In this document: one piece after another, positions 16,566 to 25,906 of the stretch
Layout of the letters: every line of letters begins with the position of its first letter
How positions within the stretch are numbered: position 1 is the stretch's first letter
DNA from: Oscillospiraceae bacterium
GTDB taxonomy: Bacteria; Bacillota; Clostridia; Oscillospirales; Oscillospiraceae
Length of the DNA stretch: 64,000 nt
Assembly: GCA_017458065.1 (NCBI GenBank)
Contig: JAFTGD010000059.1
Span: forward strand, 1 to 64,000
Direction of reading: 5' to 3'
Made by a program: the position numbers and the translations under genes
The notes under the pieces: model-generated
Told to the model about the DNA's origin: nothing
Database searches by the model: none
Seen by the model: only the letters and a program-made list of their open reading frames with translations

Positions 16566-18686
16566 TTAACGCAGCAGGATCATCTCTTCCTCCGAGGAAT
16601 CAGTATAGCTGCAGATGTTGATGTATGCGTCCATGATACGTCTGGCAATACGCTGGACGTTAGCACCGGATCCGCCTCGTTCCACAACGACCGCAATGGC
16701 AACATCCGGTTCACTGTAGGGTCCGTAGCAGATAAAAATACCGTCATTGGTGATCTTTTCACCTTTCTGTGCGGTTCCCGTCTTGCCTGCGCAGATCCAG
16801 GGGCAGGCTGTCCACACGACGGCATTCTGCTCATTGATCCAGTCGTTCAGCACCATGTACATACCTTCGTGGATAGCGAGCCAGTTATAGTCCGCCGAAC
16901 GGATCGTATTCAGCACCTCGGGTTCGCGCTCATAGATCTTCTTGCTGTAATCGTAATTACGCACGGTTTTCAGGATGGACGCGGAATAGCGATGGCCGGA
17001 ATTTGCAACCGTCGCGCAGTACTCTGCCAGCTGCAGCGGCGAGAAGATACTGTCCGACTGACCGATGGCAGCCTGCATCGTATCACCGATACGCCACACG
17101 GTACCGGTGTAGTCCGCGTGGTTTGCTTCATTGGACATGTTGCCTTTGGTCTCTACCAGCTCAATGCCCGTGCTGACGCCAAGTCCGTATGCATGGGCAT
17201 ATTCGCCCATCTTATCGATACCGAGATCGTGTCCGACGGAGTAGAAGAAATAGTTGCAGGAATCCCGAAGGGCCGTCGTCACGTTTTCCTCCGGATGCGT
17301 GTAGTGCTCTCCCTTGACGCTGTTCCAGATCCAGCACTCAGGCGCGTAGCCTTCCGCCGCATACTTGGTAAAGACGCCTTCGCATTTGATTTTATACTCG
17401 GTGTTGATCTGTCCTTCTGTCAAAACCGCTGTTGCAACGCAGGGTTTGAATGCGGAGCCGGGAGCATAGGCGCCCATCAGTGCCCGGTTAAAGAGCGGCG
17501 CGTTTGGCGTCTCCATCAGCTCCTGGTATTTTTCGATGATGGACGATCCGTCATAGGTCGGCCAGCTTGCAATGGCGAGTGGTTCTCCGGTGTTGACTTT
17601 CACGACCACGGCAGCGGCGCCGGTGATCTCGTCCTTCATCTCCGGGTCATAGTCGCCGCGGGCGATTCCCTCGGTACGCTCCTGGGTACGGTTGAGGATC
17701 ATGGTCGTAACCGAGTTGTTCAGAATACGTTCTGTCTGCTCCTGCAGGACCTTATCGATCGTGAGATAGATATGGTCCCCGGGAACCGGCTCTTCCTTAT
17801 ACACGGTACTCAGAATCGTACCCGCGTTGTTCTGCGTCTCGATCACCTGGCCGTCATGGCCGTGCAGATACTCCTCAAACGCGTATTCCACGCCGTCCTT
17901 ACCTACCATGGCGTCGTTTGCATAGTTCAGCAGAGAGTAGCGCTCGTACTCCTCCTGGGTCATCAGACCGGTATACCCGAGAATGTGCGCTGCGTATTCG
18001 GTCTCATAGTTCCGCAGATAAGCCCGCTGAACCTCAATGCCCACCAGCTTGTTCTCCATGATGGAGGAGATGAGCTCCATGCTCGCATCCTCGACAAAGA
18101 GATATTCCGCAGTATTGACAGCGTAGCGGACATTGATGGAATAGCGCACCCCGGCGATAATCCGCATCTCCTCGCTGGAATAGCGGTTGTCTATCCCGTA
18201 GCGCGTACGCATGAAGCTGAGCAGTTCGACTGCGCTGGGGTTTTCCGGCAGTCCGTCCGGCTTCTGCCGGACGAAATAAGCCTTCAGCATGGTGCGCTGG
18301 ATTTCGGTCATGTTCTCGTCGTATTCGAAGGGCGGTGTCCGGCTGACCGGCAGGTCGTCGGTGTAATGATCGCCGAAGCCCTCGACCATCTTGACCAGTT
18401 CCAGAATCACCGCGTTTGGATCTGCGTTGGCAAAAAGCTTTACGTTGTCTACTTTGAGGTTATAGCATTCTTTGTTGCTGACCAGAATACGGCCATAGCG
18501 GTCAAGAATATTGCCTCTGGCAGCGGTAACCGTCCGTTCGGTGTTGGTGATCTCGTTGCTCTGATTGTAGTACTTCTCTCCCTCAATAATCTGCAGACGG
18601 TAAAGAAAGGTGAGATACAGCACCAGGATCATAATGACCAGAACGACCATCGCGGCCACTCTTCCGGGTTTTACAAGATGCTTCAC
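16566..18686 (-). CDS. mrdA: Class B penicillin-binding protein 2 (elongation transpeptidase)
   Basis: Cross-links peptidoglycan during side-wall synthesis. One N-terminal membrane helix (about residues 9-30) is followed by the pedestal domain (RGNILDRYGRILVSNK) and the transpeptidase domain with SxxK (GSAFK), SxN (SCN) and KTGT motifs in AGKTGTAQK. The GTG start at 18686 is preferred because GGAG is eight bases upstream and it lies just after mreD; longer versions would overlap mreD. The length of 706 residues is typical. Context maf-mreC-mreD-mrdA is the classical cell-shape cluster; its rodA partner is near 40 kb. Confidence 0.93.
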   Translation of the reverse strand: MKHLVKPGRVAAMVVLVIMILVLYLTFLYRLQIIEGEKYYNQSNEITNTERTVTAARGNILDRYGRILVSNKECYNLKVDNVKLFANADPNAVILELVKMVEGFGDHYTDDLPVSRTPPFEYDENMTEIQRTMLKAYFVRQKPDGLPENPSAVELLSFMRTRYGIDNRYSSEEMRIIAGVRYSINVRYAVNTAEYLFVEDASMELISSIMENKLVGIEVQRAYLRNYETEYAAHILGYTGLMTQEEYERYSLLNYANDAMVGKDGVEYAFEEYLHGHDGQVIETQNNAGTILSTVYKEEPVPGDHIYLTIDKVLQEQTERILNNSVTTMILNRTQERTEGIARGDYDPEMKDEITGAAAVVVKVNTGEPLAIASWPTYDGSSIIEKYQELMETPNAPLFNRALMGAYAPGSAFKPCVATAVLTEGQINTEYKIKCEGVFTKYAAEGYAPECWIWNSVKGEHYTHPEENVTTALRDSCNYFFYSVGHDLGIDKMGEYAHAYGLGVSTGIELVETKGNMSNEANHADYTGTVWRIGDTMQAAIGQSDSIFSPLQLAEYCATVANSGHRYSASILKTVRNYDYSKKIYEREPEVLNTIRSADYNWLAIHEGMYMVLNDWINEQNAVVWTACPWICAGKTGTAQKGEKITNDGIFICYGPYSEPDVAIAVVVERGGSGANVQRIARRIMDAYINICSYTDSSEEEMILLR

Positions 18687-18699
18687 GAAGAATTCTCCT

Positions 18700-19215
18700 T
18701 CAGTCAAGCCTGCTGAGACGCGCAGGCGGGAAATAGACAGCCACGGCAAAAGGCAGCGACCACAGTGTCTGCAGCAATGCCGTCTCCACCATCACAGGGG
18801 AGAATGTGTCCGATGCCGCAGTTTTCAGCAGCTGGCCGGCAGCCGTCAGCAGAAGGCCGAAGAGCGCCGCTCCCATATACGCAAAAAACCTGCGGTTGAT
18901 ATAGAAGTTGGATATAAACGCCGCAACAAAGCTGACCGCCGGGAATACCAGTGTAAAGAACACGGAATTCTCCACGAAGGCCATGTCCGCGAAGATGCCA
19001 AGCAGCAGGCTGAACAAGGGGCCCCATGTTGCACCTTCAAACATCCCCATGGCAACTGCCGCAGCCGGCAGGACCATTGGGCATACCCCAAACAGCCTCA
19101 GCTGCGTGAACAGAATATTCTGTACAATCAGCAGGACAATCAGATAGAGCCCATAACGCAGAACCTTGCCGATGTTGATTTTTTCAAAAAAATCTTTTGG
19201 AATCAGGGTTTTCAA
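18700..19215 (-). CDS. mreD: Rod shape-determining protein MreD
   Basis: A 171-residue membrane protein with five or six hydrophobic segments and no catalytic motif, matching MreD in size and position. MreD links MreC and the cytoskeleton to the elongation machinery. It follows mreC after three bases and precedes the PBP2 gene, so assignment rests on both topology and context. Confidence 0.88.
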   Translation of the reverse strand: MKTLIPKDFFEKINIGKVLRYGLYLIVLLIVQNILFTQLRLFGVCPMVLPAAAVAMGMFEGATWGPLFSLLLGIFADMAFVENSVFFTLVFPAVSFVAAFISNFYINRRFFAYMGAALFGLLLTAAGQLLKTAASDTFSPVMVETALLQTLWSLPFAVAVYFPPARLSRLD

Positions 19216-19218
19216 CGC

Positions 19219-20061
19219 TTACTCCACCACATCAAAGTCTTTGACAATAAAAACCTGTACCAGAGAATCCAGATTAGCCTGCGGCTCGACAATGCCGTAT
19301 TCGATCTGTCCGCCGGCCTCCGTCTGGACATTGGTCACCGTCCCGATGACAAGCCCGGCCGGGAATGCGCCGCCGGAACCGGAGGTCGTCACTTCATCTC
19401 CGACAAAAATCTGCGCGCCGTCCGCCAGGAAGGTCAGTTTAGCCTGCTTCTGTTTCATCAGAGAGTATTCGCCGACCACCATACCCGAGCTGCCGGTAGA
19501 GACAATCGTCCCGCCGACGCTCATGTCCACATCGATCAGCGTGCTCACCGTGGCCCAGGTCTCGCCCAGTTCCGTCACCTGGCCGACCAGCGCCCCGTAC
19601 TCGGTGATCACCGGGTCCCCGTATTCAATGCCGCTCCGTGCTCCTTTACTGATGGTGAAGGAAGAAGACCAGTTGGAAGAGGACCAGAGAACCACCTTGC
19701 TGGATTCCAGCACATAATCCGAGTGCTTGTCGCGGAGGTTCAGCAGCTCTCTCAGCCGGATGTTCTCTTCAGACGCTTCGATGCCGTCGCGGGCGGACTG
19801 CTGGGCATCCGCCAACTGAGAGCGCAGCGACTCATTCTCCGCGACCAGAGAATCATAATCATAGAGATAGCCGTAGATCGTATCGAACCAGTTGGTCGCC
19901 GAGCTCAGCACCTTTTGCAGCGGTGCGGATACAACGCCGCGGGCATTCTGGACAAAGCTGATCTGTCCTGCCCGGGCAGCAGCGCCAAGTCCGATGAGCA
20001 GCACGACCGCAGCGACCACAATCCCGACACGGACGCCGTTTTTTCTCAGGTATTCCTTCAA
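19219..20061 (-). CDS. mreC: Rod shape-determining protein MreC
   Basis: A 280-residue protein with one N-terminal membrane helix (VGIVVAAVVLLIGLG), a coiled coil (about residues 55-100) and the two beta-barrel extracellular region with family segments such as GDEVTTSGSGGAFPAGLVIG. It scaffolds the elongation complex. I choose a TTG start at 20061 because it overlaps the maf TGA as TTGA and has GGGAG about ten bases upstream; an ATG at 20106 would overlap maf by 49 bases. The start is therefore less certain than the identity. Confidence 0.88.
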   Translation of the reverse strand: MKEYLRKNGVRVGIVVAAVVLLIGLGAAARAGQISFVQNARGVVSAPLQKVLSSATNWFDTIYGYLYDYDSLVAENESLRSQLADAQQSARDGIEASEENIRLRELLNLRDKHSDYVLESSKVVLWSSSNWSSSFTISKGARSGIEYGDPVITEYGALVGQVTELGETWATVSTLIDVDMSVGGTIVSTGSSGMVVGEYSLMKQKQAKLTFLADGAQIFVGDEVTTSGSGGAFPAGLVIGTVTNVQTEAGGQIEYGIVEPQANLDSLVQVFIVKDFDVVE

Positions 20062-20639
20062 AGAACCGGTACTCCCTTCTTTGCTAACATCTGTCCGAGT
20101 CTGCACACCGGCAGTCCCATGACATTGAAGAAGTCCCCTTCTATGCTTCTGACAAAGAGCGCGCCCTTTCCCTGTGCCCCATACGCGCCCGCTTTGTCCA
20201 TCGGCTCTCCGGTCGCGATATAATGGCGGATTTCATCATCAGTGAGTTCCCGGAAGCAGACTCTGCTGCATTCCGCTTCACAGAGTTCTCCGTCCCGGTC
20301 TGTCACCGTGACACCGGTGTAGACTTCATGCGACTTTCCGGAGAGCATGCGCAGCATGGTAAAAGCCTCCTCTTCGGAGTGGGGTTTTCCCAGCAGCTTT
20401 CCGTCCAGCCAGACGATGGTATCCGCGGCGATCACCACGGCATCGCTCCCGGCTTTCTCTGCGACCTCTCTTGCCTTTGCGCGAGAAAGCGCTTTCACAA
20501 TTTCGTCCGGGGCAGCCCCCTTCGGCGGGTGCTCATCTCCCTCAGCAGGCCGGATGACGATATCCGTGAAACCGAGCATGTGCATCAGCTCTTTACGGCG
20601 CGGAGAAGCCGAAGCCAGAATCAGTGTTCTGCCGCTCAT
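20058..20639 (-). CDS. maf: Maf family nucleotide pyrophosphatase
   Basis: A 193-residue Maf/HAM1-like protein with the signature LILASASPRRKELM at residues 6-19, the AADTIVWLDGKLLGKP segment and a conserved GKAGAYGAQGKGA-like region (DKAGAYGAQGKGALF). Such proteins hydrolyse non-canonical or pyrimidine NTPs to monophosphates and are linked to septum formation. Its ATG overlaps the stop of the U32 gene and its stop overlaps mreC, so the block is translationally coupled. Confidence 0.93.
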   Translation of the reverse strand: MSGRTLILASASPRRKELMHMLGFTDIVIRPAEGDEHPPKGAAPDEIVKALSRAKAREVAEKAGSDAVVIAADTIVWLDGKLLGKPHSEEEAFTMLRMLSGKSHEVYTGVTVTDRDGELCEAECSRVCFRELTDDEIRHYIATGEPMDKAGAYGAQGKGALFVRSIEGDFFNVMGLPVCRLGQMLAKKGVPVL

Positions 20640-22720
20640 TCCACACCTCGGTAATAGAGACCGCGGGTGAGCATGTTCGGCTGATAGTCATTGAGTCCCA
20701 GATAGGCTTTTGCCACTTCCGTGCATTCTCTGGCGCTCTCCGTCGTAAACATCAGTCTCATGCCCCAGAGCCCGGCGGAAAGCAGCTCGCTGCGCTTATC
20801 CGCCAGGAAGAGCTTATGCGCGTTGTAAATCACATTCCGGCAGCCGTATTCCTTCACGACCGGGAACACGGATCCGGTTCTGTCCGATAGCTGTGCCGGC
20901 ACCTGACAGTTGCACTTCCCTGCGCTCTGCCGGATCACGCACTGGTCGGACACCATCACCGGGAGCCGGCCGTAGATAATCATCTCTGTATCCAGAGGCT
21001 TCCTCAGATCCCGGATCTGAGAGAGTCTCAGTTCAAATGACGCCGTTGCGGAGAGAAAGCCCGCCGCACGCAGGACGTCCAGTGTTCTGGAATTGAACGC
21101 GTTCAGGCCAAAATCTCCCCGGACAGCCATTCCAGCCTGCTTGGCGAGCACAACGTGGCCCATATTCCCGACCAGCGCTTCTTTCACGCCGTACTGCGAC
21201 AGCTTCTCCAGCGCTCGGTAGATTTCTTCCGTCTCGTCGTCGGGAATCACCCGCGGCAGGACCGCCACCGGTTTGACATCGTTCGTCAGGAAGGGCAGCA
21301 CACGCTCAAAGCCGGAGGCCATCAGCAGAGCGGGAGCATAAAGATAGGCCGGCTTCAGCTCTGCCAGTTCCGGCGCCAGCTGTTCTTCCGTCGCCACCTG
21401 GAAAATCGCCGCAGGTTCGCCGTTTACCGGGTGGTTTTCCGGCAGCGGCGGCATCAGCTCGCTTTTTCTCGCAGGAGGCGTCATGCGCTTCTCCGAGAGC
21501 TCGGATATCAGCGTCCGGCGGAGGGCATTGATCTCCGCCGCCGGCATGAACAGGCCCTCGTCGGTCTTGGCCTGGTTCTCTACGACCGTGAACGGCGTTC
21601 CTCCCGTCTTGTACATCTGTTCGACGACATAGCCTGCCGTCACACCCTGCCGCTTGGCGCGCTCCGGGACCGGTCCGAAAGCTACGGCGCGGTTCCCGTC
21701 TTCATCAAAGGCAATCGCTTTGGCCCGCTCGCCCTTCTCGATCAGCGTGTAAAAATGCACCGGGACTCTGCGCACTTCCCCGTCGCAATAGGCCTTTCTG
21801 GCATCCGCGAAGATGTCGTCCAGCTCGTCGTCCGCTTCCGTTCGGATCCCGTGCATACCAGCCTTGTCGCCGTTTAGATAGCCCTGTGTAAAACCCTGTC
21901 TTGAAAAAACCCGTTCCAGCAGTTCCATCTCTTCTGCGGTCGGCTTGCGTTTTTCCTTCAGAAGCTTGGCATAGATCCCCGTCACAATCGCCGTGTATTC
22001 CGGGCGCTTCATCCGCCCTTCGATTTTGACGCAGGCGACGCCGGCTTCTTCCAGCTCCTGCAGGCGGTCCGCCAGGCAGTTGTCCTTGAGCGACAGCGGA
22101 TAATCATCCATCCGTCCCCCGAGGGAATACTGCATTCTGCAGGGCTGCGCGCACATGCCGCGATTCCCGCTGCGCCGCCCGATCATGGCGGACAGATAGC
22201 ACTGACCGGAATGGCAGAAGCAGAGCGCCCCATGGACAAAAACCTCCGTCTCAACGGAAGCGTGCTTGCTGATAAAGCGGATTTCATCCAGGCTCAGCTC
22301 ACGTGCCAACACCACGCGGGTCACGCCCATCTGGGCAGCCGCTTCCGCTCCGGCGAGATTGTGGATGCTCATCTGCGTGCTCGCATGCAGCGGGATATCC
22401 GGCACCGCTCTTCGGATAGCCTGAGCCAGACCCAGATCCTGCACCAGGATGGCGTCCGCGCCCTTGTCTGACGCAAGCCGCGCTGCGGCCACCGCCGGTG
22501 CCATCTCGCGGTCGTTCACCAGCGTGTTCAGCGTTACATATACGCGGCAATTGCGAAGGCGGCAATAACGGACCGCTTTCTCAAATTCTTCCGGTGTAAA
22601 GTTATGTGCACCTCTCCTGGCGTTAAAATCCCCAAGGCCCAGATAGACCGCATCGGCGCCGTTCTGCACCGCCGCGATCACTGCTTCGGGGGATCCCGCC
22701 GGGGAAAGCAATTCCATCAT
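20636..22720 (-). CDS. U32 family peptidase-like protein (RlhA/TrhP type)
   Basis: The 694 residues start with MELLSPAGSPEAVIAAVQNGADAVYLG-like U32 sequence, contain the family cysteine cluster CHSGQCYLSAMIGRRSGNRG ... CAQPCRM near 168-200, and end with a DUF3656-like and second barrel region. Members studied in Escherichia coli and Bacillus act in prephenate-dependent hydroxylation of tRNA or 23S rRNA rather than proteolysis; the four cysteines probably hold an iron-sulfur cluster. Which RNA is modified here cannot be told. It is the promoter-proximal gene of the maf-mreCD-mrdA run. Confidence 0.85.
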   Translation of the reverse strand: MMELLSPAGSPEAVIAAVQNGADAVYLGLGDFNARRGAHNFTPEEFEKAVRYCRLRNCRVYVTLNTLVNDREMAPAVAAARLASDKGADAILVQDLGLAQAIRRAVPDIPLHASTQMSIHNLAGAEAAAQMGVTRVVLARELSLDEIRFISKHASVETEVFVHGALCFCHSGQCYLSAMIGRRSGNRGMCAQPCRMQYSLGGRMDDYPLSLKDNCLADRLQELEEAGVACVKIEGRMKRPEYTAIVTGIYAKLLKEKRKPTAEEMELLERVFSRQGFTQGYLNGDKAGMHGIRTEADDELDDIFADARKAYCDGEVRRVPVHFYTLIEKGERAKAIAFDEDGNRAVAFGPVPERAKRQGVTAGYVVEQMYKTGGTPFTVVENQAKTDEGLFMPAAEINALRRTLISELSEKRMTPPARKSELMPPLPENHPVNGEPAAIFQVATEEQLAPELAELKPAYLYAPALLMASGFERVLPFLTNDVKPVAVLPRVIPDDETEEIYRALEKLSQYGVKEALVGNMGHVVLAKQAGMAVRGDFGLNAFNSRTLDVLRAAGFLSATASFELRLSQIRDLRKPLDTEMIIYGRLPVMVSDQCVIRQSAGKCNCQVPAQLSDRTGSVFPVVKEYGCRNVIYNAHKLFLADKRSELLSAGLWGMRLMFTTESARECTEVAKAYLGLNDYQPNMLTRGLYYRGVE

Positions 22721-22762
22721 GATTATGCTCCCAATGTCCCAGAAATAATGTCATACTGAATT

Positions 22763-22792
22763 ATTATAGCACAGACTTCCCTATTGCGACAA
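22763..22792 (-). promoter_or_regulatory. Promoter for the U32-maf-mre operon
   Basis: Minus-strand TTGTCG (22787-22792) and TATAAT (22763-22768) are spaced 18 bases apart, about 43 bases before the U32 start. It overlaps the divergent dnaD promoter. Confidence 0.55.
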
Positions 22793-22812
22793 GTTAATTT
22801 TAATGCTATAAT
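22784..22812 (+). promoter_or_regulatory. Promoter for dnaD-dnaC
   Basis: TTGCGA (22784-22789) and TATAAT (22807-22812) with a 17-base spacer precede dnaD by about 60 bases. The -35 shares bases with the -35 of the opposite promoter, so only one polymerase could bind at a time. Confidence 0.65.
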
Positions 22813-22872
22813 ATGTTCTCCTCAAAAACAAATTGTGAATAATTCACATGCTGCTGTATCACGTGGTGTCTT

Positions 22873-23832
22873 ATGAACGAACCGGAAGAAAAAAAACTGA
22901 TATCGGAACGCGCCGCCGATCTCCTGATCGGCCTGCGTGACGGGGATGCCGCACTGGTGTACCTCTATCTGTGCAGACGGGGAATGACGGACCGCGATCA
23001 GGCTGCCAGGGACCTCTATCTGCCGAAGCAGCGGCTGAGCGAGGCTTTCGAGCGGCTTGAAATGCTGGGGCTTCTGCCCCTGGCGGAAGAAGCGCCGGTC
23101 AAGCCCGTTTCCGCCGCAGAGCCATCTGATGTCTCTGCCTCTCCCCTTCCGGGCGGGAAGTACGAGCTGCCGGATTATACCGCGGCGGAGGTGAGATCCC
23201 GGCAGGAGAGCGACAGCGCCTTTTCTGCGTTAATTGCCGAAGCACAGCTTATTATGGGACGGCCGCTCAGCACGCCGGATCTCATCAAGCTCCTCGGGAT
23301 TTATGACCATCTCGACCTCCCGCCGGAGGTCATGATGGAACTGATGAACTTTGTCGCAGATCTGTATCGCTGGAAATACGGAGAACGCCGGAGACCGTCT
23401 GCAAGGGCTTTTGAGCTGGAAGCCCGCAAATGGGTGGAGCACGGGATCACGGATTTTGAAGCGGCAGAGCTGTACATCCGGAAAGTCCGTGACAGGAGGA
23501 GCCAGGAGGGCGCCATCAAAGCCGCCATGAAGGTGGAAGACCGTGATTTTACCGATACGGAGCGCCGCTATGTGGAGCAGTGGCTCGACTGGGGCTTCGG
23601 CGCAGAGGTCATCGCCTTCGCCTATGATAAGACGGTCACGAAGACAAGAAAGTTCAGTCCCGCTTATATGAACAAAATCCTGATGAACTGGCACGAGAAG
23701 GCTCTCTTCACGATTCAGGACATCCAGGAGAAGGATCGCCCCATCGGGAAGCGCAGTTCATCAGCGCCGGAATCTGCCGCTCATCCTGCGGGAGATCCCG
23801 GGAACGTCTGGGACACTGTGAACATGATCTGA
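22873..23832 (+). CDS. DnaD-domain primosome protein
   Basis: A 319-residue protein with an N-terminal winged-helix part (about 10-75) and two DnaB/DnaD C-terminal-type helical domains (about 115-190 and 205-280, the latter with the YMNKILMNWHEKAL segment typical of the YxxxIxxxW motif). DnaD proteins help load the replicative helicase in Firmicutes. It is followed after 13 bases by a DnaC/DnaI-type loader, which supports this role. The ribosome site is weak. The tail after residue 295 is low in complexity. Confidence 0.88.
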   Translation: MNEPEEKKLISERAADLLIGLRDGDAALVYLYLCRRGMTDRDQAARDLYLPKQRLSEAFERLEMLGLLPLAEEAPVKPVSAAEPSDVSASPLPGGKYELPDYTAAEVRSRQESDSAFSALIAEAQLIMGRPLSTPDLIKLLGIYDHLDLPPEVMMELMNFVADLYRWKYGERRRPSARAFELEARKWVEHGITDFEAAELYIRKVRDRRSQEGAIKAAMKVEDRDFTDTERRYVEQWLDWGFGAEVIAFAYDKTVTKTRKFSPAYMNKILMNWHEKALFTIQDIQEKDRPIGKRSSSAPESAAHPAGDPGNVWDTVNMI

Positions 23833-23845
23833 CAGGAGACGCAAC

Positions 23846-24844
23846 ATGACATACGACGGAAAACTGCTCGCTCTCGCCCGCACCGCGCTGGAGACAGAAC
23901 GGGCACAGAATCAGGCGGAGCAGCAGCGCCGCACCGCGGTAATCTACAGTCTGATTCCCGAGATCGAGGACATCGACCGCCACCTGCGGGCACAGATGAC
24001 AGAGCTCGTCAGACTGACGCTCTCCAAGCCTCACGATCTGCAGACAAGGCTTCAGGATCTGGAAAACCGCAATCTCTCTCTGCAGATGCGCCGTGCGGAA
24101 CTGCTGCAGGAAAAGGGCTACCCGATCGACTATCTGGACGAGATCATCTCCTGTCCGAAATGCAAAGACACCGGATATGACGGCGCCGGCGTCTGCGATT
24201 GTCTGAAAAAGCGCTATAATCGGGAGCTCACCAGAGAACTTTCGTCCCTTCTTCGAAACGGAGACGAATCCTTCGAGAATTTTGATCTCTCCCTCTATCC
24301 CGATACTCCCGAAACCGAAACCGGTATTGCGCCTCGAAAGGTGATGGAAGCTGTTTTTGCCGGATGCAAAAAGTTTGCAGACAACTTTCCGGAGGTGTCT
24401 TCCAACTTATTGCTGCGCGGTTCCACCGGACTCGGGAAGACCTACCTGTCCGCCTGTATTGCGCGTTCCGTTGCCGAGAGAGGCTATTCCGTCTGCTACG
24501 ATACCGCCACTGCGGCGCTGGAGGCTTTTGAACGCCAGAAGTTCTCCCGGGATCCGGAGGACGCAGAGGCCGCTTCCGTCAGAGTACAGAGGATGCTCTC
24601 CTGTGATCTGATGATTCTGGATGATCTCGGCACCGAAATGGTCACGCCCATGTCGACCAGCGCGCTCTACACCCTGATCAATTCCCGGCTCAACAACAAA
24701 CAGCGCATGATCATCAGCACCAACTGCAGCGACGAAGATCTGGAACGCCGTTATACGCCCCAGATCTGTTCCCGGATCAAAGGGGAATTTCTCGAACTCC
24801 CCTTCTGCGGAACGGATATCCGCCAATTGAAACGCAAAAAATAG
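23846..24844 (+). CDS. DnaC/DnaI-type helicase loader ATPase
   Basis: A 332-residue AAA+ protein. The N-terminal half is helical with a zinc site (CPKCKDTGYDGAGVCDC, about residues 102-118), like DnaI. The C-terminal half has Walker A GSTGLGKT near residue 192, Walker B LMILDDLGTE near 257, a sensor I STNC and a box VII Arg region CSRIKGEF. It would load the replicative helicase with its dnaD neighbour. AGGAG lies nine bases before the ATG. Confidence 0.92.
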   Translation: MTYDGKLLALARTALETERAQNQAEQQRRTAVIYSLIPEIEDIDRHLRAQMTELVRLTLSKPHDLQTRLQDLENRNLSLQMRRAELLQEKGYPIDYLDEIISCPKCKDTGYDGAGVCDCLKKRYNRELTRELSSLLRNGDESFENFDLSLYPDTPETETGIAPRKVMEAVFAGCKKFADNFPEVSSNLLLRGSTGLGKTYLSACIARSVAERGYSVCYDTATAALEAFERQKFSRDPEDAEAASVRVQRMLSCDLMILDDLGTEMVTPMSTSALYTLINSRLNNKQRMIISTNCSDEDLERRYTPQICSRIKGEFLELPFCGTDIRQLKRKK

Positions 24845-24913
24845 TTGTATTTCCTTCGCTGTCTGTGTATAATACATTTACTTAAAATATTTTAACCTTT
24901 GGGAGGAAATCAT

Positions 24914-25795
24914 ATGGCAACAGCCCGACGCCGCCGCATGGGTGACCGCAAAGAAGGACGGCTCCTTCGTTCCCTTCCCGGATTTGCAAAATTCATCCCT
25001 TTTATTATGCCTCAGCGCAATGACCGTTTTATTCATTATGAAGAGAGCTTCGAGGTGACAGAGCTTGACCGGATGCTTCGCAAGCTTCGTGTAGAGGGCT
25101 ATAAGGGCATTGGCATCCTGCATTTTCTGATCGCCGCCTATATCCGCGGTATCTCCAGGCTGCCCGGGGTCAACCGCTTTGTTGTCGGCCGCCGGATCTA
25201 TGCCAGGGATAACATCGAAGTCGTCATGACCGTCAAGCGGGCGCTTACAGTGGATGCCACAGAGACGACCATCAAAGTGGTATTCGAGCCGACAGATACC
25301 GTTCTGGACGTTTATCGCAAGATGAACGAAAAGATCGAAGAGATCAAATCCAGTGAGGAGAATAACGGCACCGAAGATGTCGCCGATTTCATTGCACGCC
25401 TTCCGAGATTCCTGATCCGTTTTGCGATCGCCATTCTCCGTGTCATGGATTACTTTGGCTGGATCCCCAAGTCTCTTCTGGATGTGAGTCCGTTCCACGG
25501 CTCCATGATCATCACGGATCTCGGTTCCCTGCGGATCGGACCTGTCTACCACCATATCTACAACTTCGGAACGCTGCCGACCTTTATCGCTTTCGGTGCG
25601 AAACGGCACGCTTATGAGATCAACCGGCGCGGCGAAGTGGAAGACCACAAGTATATCGACTGCAAGTTTGTTCTGGACGAAGGCATTGTCGACGGGCATT
25701 ACTGGGCCCAGTTCCTGCAGGCTTATCGCTATATGTTCGCCCATCCAGATATGCTTGTTTCTCCGCCCAGCAAAGTCTATGAGGATATTGTCTAA
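24914..25795 (+). CDS. 2-oxoacid dehydrogenase E2-like protein lacking the catalytic His
   Basis: The 293 residues resemble only the catalytic (chloramphenicol-acetyltransferase-like) domain of E2 acyltransferases; there is no lipoyl or E1-binding domain. The C-terminal signature normally reads DHRxxDG; here it is DEGIVDG followed by HYWAQFLQ, so the catalytic His is replaced while the DG is kept. The region LDVSPFHGSMIITDLGSLRI matches the E2 core strand. No E1 or E3 genes are nearby, so it is probably not part of a dehydrogenase complex; its substrate is unknown. Start ATG 24914 follows GGGAGG. A terminator follows directly. Confidence 0.72.
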   Translation: MATARRRRMGDRKEGRLLRSLPGFAKFIPFIMPQRNDRFIHYEESFEVTELDRMLRKLRVEGYKGIGILHFLIAAYIRGISRLPGVNRFVVGRRIYARDNIEVVMTVKRALTVDATETTIKVVFEPTDTVLDVYRKMNEKIEEIKSSEENNGTEDVADFIARLPRFLIRFAIAILRVMDYFGWIPKSLLDVSPFHGSMIITDLGSLRIGPVYHHIYNFGTLPTFIAFGAKRHAYEINRRGEVEDHKYIDCKFVLDEGIVDGHYWAQFLQAYRYMFAHPDMLVSPPSKVYEDIV

Positions 25796-25807
25796 GCGAA
25801 TTATTTA

Positions 25808-25837
25808 AGCGGCTCTTCGGAGCCGTTTTCTTTTTTT
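25808..25837 (+). terminator. Terminator after the E2-like gene
   Basis: GCGGCTC and GGAGCCG pair around TTC, followed by TTTTCTTTTTTT, 13 bases after the stop. Confidence 0.88.
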
Positions 25838-25906
25838 GTCTGGGCTACCCCAAAAGACCTTAATGTTGTCAATTTACATAAAGATGATGCTGCAACAACA
25901 TTTTTC

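Noticed and set aside
16869-18716. Long plus-strand ORF (615 codons) opposite the PBP2 gene
   Set aside because: It is fully antisense to a protein with all class B PBP motifs, has no family resemblance, and similar antisense ORFs appear over most GC-rich genes here.
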